In this document: piece by piece, positions 55,776 through 64,000 of the stretch
How positions within the stretch are numbered: position 1 is the stretch's first letter
Layout of the letters: every line of letters starts with the position of its first letter
Source: Biomphalaria glabrata
Taxonomy: Eukaryota > Mollusca > Gastropoda > Planorbidae
Direction of reading: 5' to 3'
Assembly: GCF_947242115.1 (NCBI RefSeq)
Contig: NC_074723.1
Coordinates: 15,797,001-15,861,000, forward strand
DNA length: 64,000 nt
Notes under the pieces: model-generated
What the model was told of the DNA's origin: nothing
The model's database searches: none
Seen by the model: the letters and a program-made list of their open reading frames with translations, nothing else
Made by a program: the position numbers and the translations under genes

Positions 55776-56690
55776 CGGCTGAAATGATTTTTCTAGAAAT
55801 TTAACAGTTGAGGTATACCCAGAAAAATGTCAGTTGTTAAGAGTAACAAAAAAACTAAAACAAATTAATTCCACTTATCTTATTCATGGCAAACCAGTAA
55901 CACAGACTAAAAACGCAAAATACCTAGGTGTTATAATAAATGAAAAACTGTCATGGAATCCACATATTGATGAAACTACAAAAAAATCAAACAAAGCATT
56001 AGGATTTATTAAAAGAAATTTCTATAAATCAAATAAGAACATAAAACTAAAATGTTATTTAACTTTGGTTAGGCCAATAATAGAATATGCATCCTCCGTC
56101 TGGGACCCCTCAACTCAAGAAAACATTAAGAAACTAGAACAGACACAAAATAGAGCAGTGCGATTCATAACAAACGAATATTCACATTTGACTAGAGTAA
56201 CACCTTTAGTAAAATCACTAAATTTAGAAAGCCTTCAGGACAGAAGGCTCAAAAGTAAAGTAGCAATCATACATAAAACACTGAACCATAATCTTCAAAT
56301 ACAAAAACAAAATTTAATAAAATACTCTGAAAGACACAAAGATAAAGGCACATTCCTCGTCCCATATGCTAGGACAAATTTGTACAAATACTCCTTCCCT
56401 AGTGCTATTAGAGCATGGAATGGGTTGTCTGAGCTAGCCAGGAAAACCAGTGACTTGGCAGAATTTAAGTCATTGGTTAATATGCATGACTAAATGCATG
56501 ACGCGTAGGACGTAATCATCTTCTTTTTTGAAGTAACGTCTGTATTATATAAGATAAGAAGATAAGAAAAGAATGACTAGCTCGTTGGCTACACGGAGAT
56601 AACTCTTGTTGGACCGTTTTAATTTTTCAAAGTAAAAAAAGAAATAAATTTAAATTTGGCTTTAAATTTGTTTAAAAAAAAAACAGCGTA
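55776..56690 (+). repeat. Dispersed repeat family S, split by a LINE
   Basis: Family S text lies on both sides of the LINE: TTTTTCTAGAAATTTAACAG before 55819 and GACTAGCTCGTTGGCTACAC ... AAAGAAATAAATTTAAATTT after 56572. These flanks are contiguous in the copy at 50.5 kb, so the LINE landed inside an older repeat. Confidence 0.65.
55819..56572 (+). mobile_element. LINE, second young copy (3' 750 bp)
   Basis: It matches 41475-42222 with roughly 98% identity, including the short 3' UTR and the GATAA-type tail. A 219-codon frame (55834-56493) encodes the reverse transcriptase thumb and C-terminus only. The main differences are scattered substitutions and a 3-bp length change (YSFFPS versus YSFPS). 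It is strongly 5' truncated, the usual fate of LINE insertions. Confidence 0.9.
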
Positions 56691-56699
56691 GTAAGTCAT

Positions 56700-58480
56700 A
56701 ATGTACCACTGACTGAGTTGTTAATTAAATTCAAAGTTGCTTAAATTTAATGTTTGATAGATTATCTAAGCTTTTGACGTAAATCTAATATAACTTGTAT
56801 CTAGATTCTAAATCTAGAAGTGAGACTTCTAAACCAGGACGTTTAGATCTAGTTCTAAATATCTATGTAATAAAAAATAATTATTCAATTATTCACTACA
56901 ATAGTCGCTGGCCTAATGTTTAGCATCGTTTGTACAAGGTGCTGACGGAGTCGATAAGCGAGTCGTTCCAATGCAAGTGAAAAGTCTGTCAGGTTACATT
57001 AGGATGCCCAGGTTCAAAACGCACAACAAAAAATGTGTTTCTAAAGAGAGAGAGAGAGTAGAGAGATGGAGAGAGAGAGGGAGAGCGTAGAGAAAAGGTG
57101 TGATAGAAAGAGAGAGAGTAGAGAGATGGAGAGAGAGAGAGAGAAAAGCAAAAAGTTATCGGGCCGTCCCGATTCAATGTAACAGATACTACAATTCACG
57201 GGCTAGAAAGTTTGTTAGGGAAATAGTTAAATTGTGTCCGTTTCATTGTTGCCAGTGCTAAAATGGGAGGGGGTATTCCGTCCAATAAAAAAAAACAAAG
57301 AAAACAAAATATAGCCTAGGAACAAATCAAAGAACGTAACCAGTGAGTAATGCTAGTCCAAGTCTTAATATGAAAATGAAATCAGAGCAGACAATAGCAA
57401 AAAAAAAAAAATAGAATACCCGTGATGATTTCATGAATATAACATGAGAAGGTCCGGCTTCATTTCAATATTGAGTGTTCCAGAGATTGTAAGAAGCTGT
57501 AACAAGCCATGTTTCCATAATGAGATAATGTTTTCTGTTGCTTTAGAAAAAAACAACAACTAATGTGCTGCTGTAATGGAAGTCAATGGATTAAGAATTG
57601 TTGAGTATTGGTCTGTGAGAACAAAACCGGAAATACAACAAAAGTAGTCGGGAAACTACGCATCATTTGGCGCCATCTTGGGTGCTGAGAGTTTCACAAA
57701 AGAAAAAAAAAAGACAGAGAGAGTGAGAGAGAGAGGCAGATTAAGTGAGAGAGAGAGGGAGATTAAGAGAGAGAGAGATTAAGAGAGAGAGAGAGAGATT
57801 AAGAGAGAGAGAGAGAGAGATTAAGAGAGAGCGAAAGAGAGAGAGAGAGAGAGAAAGAAGAAGAAGAAGAAGAAAGATATTGACACATTGTTTAGGTCAG
57901 TAAAAATGACAGAGAACTAACAAATAGTTAATTTAACATTAAATACAAATTTAGAAGACATTTATACAACTTCATTGCACAATGTACAATTACACACACA
58001 AAACGATTACGCACACAACAGATGACACATAACATTTAAACAACAATGTACACACACACAACCACACTAACGCACACACCAGATGACACATAACATTTAA
58101 ACAACAATGTACACACACACAACCACACTAACGCACACACCAGAATAAACAGCAGAAATTACAAAAAAATTTACATACAAAAATTGTTTTTAAATTACAT
58201 ATAAGTATTTACAAAATAATAAAAAGGCTTGTCTTCGAGTCCGAAAATCAATGATGAATACAGTATCTCTCGTGGCTACGCAGCCCCAGCTGCGACCTAC
58301 ATATTTTCCCACATCTAGCATAGGCATAACCAATGTCCTTCGGTTGACGATTTAGATTTTCTTTTCACCGTCAACATTCAATTACATACACAAACTACAT
58401 CCACAAATAAAAAACAAAAACATAAGTTATCTACAGAAACAGATAATGCTAATGGCAATGTCTTCGATTCCGAAGATTAA
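56700..58480. repeat. Intergenic DNA with GA-rich and CA-rich simple repeats
   Basis: (GA)n tracts lie at 57043-57145 and 57715-57875. A 61-bp unit (CAACAATGTACACACACACA) is duplicated at 58030-58145. No gene is supported; the minus-strand frame at 56989-57177 is simple repeat. Confidence 0.65.
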
Positions 58481-58559
58481 GGTTAAGTTCAGTGTTTGAC
58501 ATGACTACTGCAGACCCCATTACGTCCTACAAATTTTCCATCATACATATAAATATACC

Positions 58560-58730
58560 ATACAAATACACACAACAATTACATACAAATACACACAACA
58601 ATTACATACAAATACACACAACAATTACATACAAATACACACAACAATTACATACAAATACACACAACAATTACATACAAATACACACAACAATTACATA
58701 CAAATACACACAGCAATTACATACAAAACT
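58560..58730. repeat. 23-bp array, about 7 copies
   Basis: The unit is ACATACAAATACACACAACA plus ATT. It underlies the repetitive YKYTQQLHTNTHNN reading of the 144-codon frame 58492-58926, which I do not regard as a gene. Confidence 0.9.
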
Positions 58731-58911
58731 GGTTGCACGAATGGTCACTCTGTACCGGTACATGTCCAATCCTAAATCCCCACCAGCCCCTGCCAACTGG
58801 CAGTTGAGAATGATTGAAACTGATTCCTTTTACAAAACGTTTTATGAAAAAAAATCGTATAACATATGGCTGTTGGAATTTACTTACAAAAAACATGACT
58901 ACCTTGTCGTG

Positions 58912-59005
58912 TGGTATGAGCTCTGAACTGTCGTCTCTATGATCCCGGGTTCCAACCCTGCTTACCGTCATCGCCCGCCATAGCCATTGTGCGAGGTGGG
59001 GGTGT
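58912..59005 (+). mobile_element. tRNA-like SINE head, family D (tentative)
   Basis: GTATGAGCTCTGAACTGTCG followed by a B-box-like GGGTTCCAACCCTGC gives the spacing of a tRNA-derived promoter. The following GC-rich CATCGCCCGCCATAGCC is unlike families A-C. Single copy in the window. Confidence 0.42.
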
Positions 59006-60085
59006 TAGGATGTCATGATCTTCAAATCTAAATAACGTGGAAAACGTATAAACCAAAGAATATGTCAAATAGTGTGTAAATGTACTTTTAATTCTCAAGC
59101 AATAAATGACCTACAGGCGTGTGTGTTTGCAAACACATAAGAAAGCTACACATTTGATCGCCCATTCCCCAGTGTCACAACACATGTCACGTGACGATAT
59201 TTGGGAAAATCCGGAGAGCAGACGAGAAGAAGACAGTGTCACATGGACCGCTGACTGCTAATGTGCTAGACAACAAATGTGAAATAGCCATGCAATCTGA
59301 CAATCTCCCGACTCACAATTAGAGCTTGACCTAGATTATAAAGTGAAAGAAGTTGCTTTTTTTTTTAGAAATAAAAGACAAATCAGGTCAGAATCTAAGG
59401 TCGGGGCTAGCTGACCCAGAGGCCAGGCAAATGGGACATCAATAAAATAATTTATCACTACCGAAAAAAATTCTATTTTCGAACTAAATAAAATGGGAGG
59501 GGGAAGGGGGGCATGGAGGTTTTAATGCCAAACTACTAATACAACTGTCTACACTAAACATTTTAATAATACTTTTTTTCTAAAAGTTATACTAGGGAAA
59601 GAACCGCACAATTACTGTCATATCTATCAGTACTTCAATATTTATCTCCCTTTTCTATACAAGACTGTTACCAGACAGATATAGATTAATAAGTTTTTGT
59701 ATAAATGTTTCATGAATTACATTATTAAATTAATTGACTTCGTCTAATACTCTTAGTTGGACAGTTCATCATGATGTTTCCTGAACAGCGTCTGGACCAA
59801 GATAGTTCAAAAACACTCTTCTAAGGAAGACTCTTTATCATTTACCAGTATTAAGGTATCTTCAATGGACTGGACTGTCCATTCCTTAATGTTCTCTTTG
59901 CCTCTCCTTCTCTGACCTAAGGAGCCCTTAGGAGCTCAAATGTATAAATATTTATTAATTAATATTTAATAGTCAATTAATGTAATCTTCCATAAAAGAT
60001 TGAGACAGGGTAGAGATATATTATTTATTTTTAGACATCACCTCGTCTTCCCCCTCCCCCACGTGAAGAATGTGTATGCATTCTA
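59006..60085. other. Unassigned intergenic DNA
   Basis: About 1.1 kb; no supported feature. Confidence 0.4.
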
Positions 60086-60089
60086 AATA

Positions 60090-61128
60090 GATATGGACCT
60101 ACTGTGGCAAGACCTCACTACAAACAGCTATGTCCTTGCGAACGCCTGTATGGACAGTATAGAGGGACTTCTTAAGGTCCGACATCTACGCTGGGCAGGG
60201 CACGTATCCCGTATTGGAGACGAACGTATGCCAAAAGCAGTCTTTTTTGGTGAGCTAAAAGGTGGTTGACGTAACAGAGACGCCCCACGGAAACGCTTCA
60301 AAGACCAGCTTAGGCGCCAACTTGCCTTAGCTGATATAGAAAAGAGAACCTGGTGGCATGCGGCATCGGAACGAGACAGCTGGAGGTCACTCACAAAGGC
60401 CGCGGGATACACATTTGAGACCAAAGTCTGCTGCCGAGGACCAGAGCCTGTCATAACAATTGCGGGGCCCTATGCGAAACTGATTGCGCGGGGCCTAGTC
60501 TGGGTGGGAGTAAGAATAGTAAGTGAAAATTAAGATTTTGTATTAGAAAAAAAATCCAGTTATACATTCTTTACTAAGTACAAAATTGCGATCAAATTTA
60601 CTTTACTTTACGAACCTTGCAACCTATGGCATATTTATATGCCATTGACTATAAAAGTAAATAAAGTATTGGAACTTCCAATTAAGGTGAAAATTAGCCC
60701 GATTATTACATTTTAACATGAAAGTTGACAATGCCTTTTTTCTTTTTTCGCGCGTAGGATTGGCGTTTTCCGCCAATTTTGTCTATTTTTCAGGAGATTT
60801 TTATGAGTTTTCATGAGATTTTAATACATTCAGGAGATTTTCATGAAATTTTCGTATATATTTTGCAATTAAATAATTACACCTAGAATTAGCGCGGGGC
60901 CTATGAAAGCGAGGGGCCCACTGCGACCGCATAGGTTGCAGTGGCCTAAGACTGGCCCTGCCGAGGACAGACGCAGACGGCGAAAAGAAAATCTAAATCG
61001 TTCACCTGCGGACAATGGGAGTGGCAAAATATGTAGGTCACTGCTGGGGCTGCGCAGCCAAGGGATATACTGCATTCCTCACTGATCTTCGGAATCAAAG
61101 ACAAGCCTTATTATTATTATTATTATTA
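60090..61128 (+). mobile_element. LINE C-terminal fragment split by a hAT MITE
   Basis: The plus strand encodes NSYVLANACMDSIEGLLKVR, HLRWAGHVSRIGDERMPKAV, RKRFKDQLRRQLALADIEK and WWHAASERDSWRSLTKAAGY up to 60441, with one stop after FFGELKGG. It resumes at 60969 with RRRRKENLNRSPADNGSGKI, part of a C-terminal finger region, and ends in a (TTA)n tail at 61107-61128. A 519-bp element is inserted between. It is truncated at the 5' end. Confidence 0.8.
60442..60960. mobile_element. hAT-type MITE, 519 bp, with perfect 8-bp duplication
   Basis: The left end is CAGAGCCTGTCATA and the inverted right end CAGGGCCAGTCTTA. A perfect 8-bp duplication CCGAGGAC lies at 60434-60441 and 60961-60968. The subterminal regions are GC-rich (GCGGGGCC on both sides) and the centre is AT-rich. 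There is no coding capacity. Removing the element and one duplication restores LINE text on both sides, confirming the boundaries. Confidence 0.88.
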
Positions 61129-61559
61129 AATTAATAAGCCAATAATTTTTTTATTCTAAAGAATGTTGATTTGTATTACATTTCTTTCTTATTCTCATAC
61201 TTTTTCACATCTTGAAAATATGAAATTTAAACAATGAAATTTACGATATTACAAATCAAATATTACAGTTGATTACAGTGTTGTTAAAATAAAAACCTTT
61301 TGATTCTTAAGATTTTTATTTTTTGTTTTCCATTTCAACGATTACTGCCGAAATCGAAGACAATGCCTATTTTTTTATTTTGTTTAATTTTTTAGATAAC
61401 TTTTTAAATGTTTCGCTTTTCCGTACATTTTAAAAATAAAGAAAATTACGTCATAGAATCGGCGTATCACGTCATACTTGTTACCGTACCAACACCGGCA
61501 TATGTACAAGAAGCAAGATCTCTGTTATTGTCAGGTCACCAGCATTACATTCTCCATCA
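61129..61559 (+). promoter_or_regulatory. Upstream region of the H2B-like gene
   Basis: An AT-rich 430 bp. Two ACGTCAT half-CRE motifs lie at 61448-61454 and 61470-61476, about 85-110 bp before the ATG. There is no clear TATA at a fixed distance. Regulation by a CREB/CREM-type factor is only a suggestion. Confidence 0.3.
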
Positions 61560-63519
61560 ATGCCGAGAAGAAAGGCGACTAAAGCCAAGACGACCCGCGG
61601 TCGTAGGCAAGGGCGTCCCAGGGAGGCAAAGGGCAATGCTAGAGCAAGTAACTACTGTAGAAAGGCGAGATCAAGTGGCAAGAATGCAGGCACCAAAAGA
61701 ACGACCAGACGGAGGCGATCCAGATCTAGTACTAGATCTAGGTCTAGATCGGAGACTCCAAACCTATTTCCAACTACTGCTCCCGACAATATGCAAGGCG
61801 TCAAGTTCAACACTTATATTAAAAAGGTGAGATTAGCTACTAATGTACTAAACAGATGTCATATAGATGTAGATCTATAGATCTAGATAGTAGTAAAAAG
61901 GATTTAAATTAGTAACCAATGCTAATACTAATACTAGATCTAGATCTAGATCTACTGCAATAGATCTAGATCTATACCTATAGATCTATAGATATATAGA
62001 TATTGTAAATGCTATTTTAGTGAAGAATTTATTAATCTATATCTGTATTATATAAGATAAGATCTAGATCTACACTCTATATTTGTGTTGCTGTAATTTT
62101 TAGAATACATTATGATTATAAACCTAGATCTTGTTAGGCCTGTAAATATCAAAGTAAAAAATGATCGTTTGATACCTGGTTAAGCCAGATTATATTTTGA
62201 TGGATCTAGTTTTATGATGTAAATATACATATAAAAGGTCAAGATCTATCTCAGTACAGGTAGATACTCTAGATTTAGAATGTATAGTAGACCAAGGCAA
62301 CGCTTCTCAGCCACATGGCTCTCGGGTGTAAAGGGTCGCAAGACCAATAGGGAAGTAAAAAAGAACCCACGTTAAGGTGCCAAAGCCAAAGGATTGAGTC
62401 AATTGCACTCGCGGGATGGAAAAAAGTCCAAACAAAATTGTCATTATTTACAGACCTTTTCGCAAGGGGCAGCTTATATCTGCTTGGATCTTTCTCTAAC
62501 TGACCCTAACAAAAGTATGTTCCTGCAGCTTCCATAGTCCTAGATTTCCAAGAGTGGCAATAGTTCACCTGTTAGGACAATCACAAAGAAAAAATAACCT
62601 TTTTTTAATTTCCAATAATGATAAAATAATATTTTCGAGTTCAAATATAATGAATGGCTTTTCCGTAGATCTAGACACAAATGCACTTATTCATTAATAT
62701 ATAGATCTAGTCTAGTCGCTTTTCTGGATTCTAGTCTAGCGCGTATTAAACACATCCTTTTTAGAAAACATTTTTTAAATATTTTACAACGCGGATGCTA
62801 TCAAACAACTACTCACAATATAATGGATATCTACAATGATATAATGGATATCTACAATGATATAATGGATATCTACAATGATATAATGGATATCTACAAT
62901 GAATACAATAATAAAAATTACATAATGTCTGCCGAAAATGTCGGTCTGTTATATATCCACAAATGTCTGATATGCCAAATCTAGGGTTAATAAAATGTGC
63001 AAAGAACAGATTTAATGTGTAAATTACAGAAAATAATCAAAAGAGAAGACATACATTAGCTACGTCTGTCTCTCTATTAATGTAGTCGTCCATAGTAATT
63101 GGACACTTATACTCTGTGAAATCATTTTTTTTTTTTTGTATTGGCTGATTCAGGCAGCCCATTTTATGTTCTAATAGAACTAGGGAAGAATACACGTTAG
63201 TAAGATTTTTTCCTAGCATATGGTATAAGAAATGTCCCTGTTTTTCTTATGGTTCCTAAAAAGATGTATGTTTCTAGTGATTATTTCGTTATTCAAATTT
63301 AATTTAAGACCGGCATAGACACATTTAAAACGTAGATTTTGTGCTGTGAAACAGTCACTGTACAGAATTCTTGCTTTTATGCAGGTCTTAAAGAAAGTGC
63401 GTCCAAACATGGGAATGACTAAGCAAACAATGGCACTCATGGACATTTTTATGAAGGACACACTCGACGCCATTGGGAAAGCAGCCAAGACCAAGATGGG
63501 CAAAAGAAAAGTTCTGAAG
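61560..63519 (+). CDS. Histone H2B-like protein, exons 1-2 (3' end beyond window)
   Basis: Exon 1 (61560-61826, 89 codons) ends AAAAAG|GTGAGA. Exon 2 (63385-63519, 45 codons) follows TTTTATGCAG and ends CTGAAG|GTGAGT; both junctions are phase 0. The joined protein has a basic tail of about 80 residues, including RRRRSRSSTRSRSRS, then a histone fold start. FNTYIKK joins VLKKVRPNMGMTKQ and MALMDIFMKDTLDAIGKAAK, matching canonical H2B (VYKVLKQVHPDTGISSKAM, FVNDIFERIA). Helix alpha-1, loop 1 and the long alpha-2 are covered. Loop 2 begins in KMGKRK. Alpha-3 and the LPGELAKH-type alpha-C must lie in a later exon. H2B pairs with H2A in nucleosomes. Introns, the long Arg/Ser tail and divergence point to a variant, perhaps germline-specific (inference). 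Without the second splice the frame would run 35 residues further to a stop. Confidence 0.82.
61720..62075. repeat. TAGATC-type simple repeat, overlapping exon 1
   Basis: A degenerate GATCTAGATCTA repeat begins inside exon 1 (61720-61758, encoding Arg-Ser dipeptides) and continues through the 5' part of the intron. Confidence 0.8.
61827..63384 (+). other. Intron 1 of the H2B-like gene
   Basis: A 1558-bp GT-AG intron (GTGAGA ... TTTTATGCAG). It contains the TAGATC simple repeat (to 62075), a 21-bp array at 62819-62901 (ATATAATGGATATCTACAATG, four copies) and an old LINE fragment on the minus strand near its 3' end. Confidence 0.75.
63055..63330 (-). mobile_element. Old LINE fragment inside intron 1, minus strand
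   Basis: The minus strand contains CCATATGCTAGG, TCTTCCCTAG, TTCTATTAGAACATAAAATG and GGGCTGCCTGA, colinear with the C-terminal end of the 40-kb LINE. It is considerably diverged, ends about 50 bp before exon 2, and carries no long frame. Confidence 0.65.
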
Positions 63520-64000
63520 GTGAGTAAAACCTTCCTTAGGAAACATGAGAAACGGAAAGACAGCTTTGCCTACCTCCAACACTTCGAGGAGTTCAACTTC
63601 TACCTGCTTTTGATGATTGTGTGAGACATGTTTCCCAACGTCTATGTAGTGGTGGTCACTTATTGAATGCCCTTTATAGGGAAAAGAAGGAAACTCTCAT
63701 TGCTTGCCAAGTCACGGTTTGGCAACTTTTTTTGGTTTGGTGGGCCATATACATTTTCCAACAAAATTGGAAACTGACATCCCTCTTAGTCGCTATAGTC
63801 CTTCTATGGTTCTTTTACTAAGACAGGACAATGAGGCTTTTGATTTTTTTAATGTTAAATATGGTATATACCTAAATAAAAACTGTACAGAAAAAGTTAA
63901 ACATGTATCTGCAAAATCTGCATAAAGTAAAGCAAATATAAATGTTTTACAAAGAGATTTATCTAAATATTAATATAATATCTGCGAGTTTATTTTATTC
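63520..64000 (+). other. Presumed intron 2 of the H2B-like gene (incomplete)
   Basis: It begins with the strong donor GTGAGT. I find no alpha-3/alpha-C H2B text (SREIQTAVRLLLPGELA-like) before the window ends. Around 63710-63830, GTTTGGCAACTTTTTTTGGT may be transposon debris. Confidence 0.5.

Noticed and set aside
58492-58926. 144-codon frame with YKYTQQLHTNTHNN repeats
   Set aside because: Mostly a 23-bp array; the C-terminal part overlaps a SINE-like head.
61408-61830. 140-codon plus-strand frame overlapping H2B-like exon 1
   Set aside because: Alternative frame with no recognisable motif; exon 1 is supported by splice sites and histone homology.
63346-63624. Single-exon reading of 63346-63624 as a complete protein
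   Set aside because: Residues before 63385 do not resemble H2B and CAG|GT...GTGAGT splice sites bracket the homologous part.

Overview
The window reads as repeat-rich, AT-rich nuclear DNA of an animal, most likely a gastropod mollusc. The reasons are several LINE 3' ends, tRNA-derived SINEs, hAT- and piggyBac-type miniature elements, large minisatellites, and a split gene with GT-AG introns. The species assignment is inference. Only one convincing host gene is visible: the first two exons of an intron-containing histone H2B-like gene at the right edge (61560-63519, plus strand). Its third exon should lie beyond base 64000. Its long N-terminal tail is Arg/Ser-rich, unlike canonical H2B, and suggests a specialised, possibly sperm-type, chromatin protein.

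Layout. 1-5.3 kb: a solo LTR with a perfect 5-bp target duplication; an 8-bp-duplication terminal-inverted-repeat (TIR) element (1331-3015); a 33-bp minisatellite grown from the tail of a minus-strand LINE; and a foldback element. 5.3-13.4 kb: mostly featureless, with SINE and LINE scraps and a hAT-like element carrying twenty 50-bp repeats. 13.4-21.4 kb: a 59-bp minisatellite, then a 5.4-kb LTR retrotransposon with near-identical LTRs and one long gag-like frame but no recognisable pol, inserted into another copy of the TIR element. 21.5-28 kb: a twin-primed LINE, a decayed hAT transposase element, and a SINE. 28-36 kb: a 27-bp coding-like repeat array, a piggyBac-type miniature element, an OTU-like remnant, and a dispersed repeat interrupted by a SINE. 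36-44 kb: a hAT-like element holding about 78 copies of a 22-bp repeat, a LINE fragment, a 2-kb LINE with an intact reverse transcriptase domain, and a 64-bp minisatellite seeded by the 3' end of another LINE. 44-56.6 kb: SINEs, two further long copies of the TIR element, a 236-bp hAT miniature element, and a second, nearly identical 3' copy of the LINE. 57-61 kb: simple repeats and a LINE 3' end split by a 519-bp hAT miniature element with a perfect 8-bp duplication. 61.4-64 kb: the H2B-like gene.

Two themes stand out. Tandem arrays repeatedly arise from, or sit inside, transposons: two are traceable to LINE 3' ends and two lie between hAT-type TIRs. The abundant TAGATC simple repeat of this DNA also forms part of the coding tail of the histone gene. 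Calls rest on reading the sequence; no database search was run.
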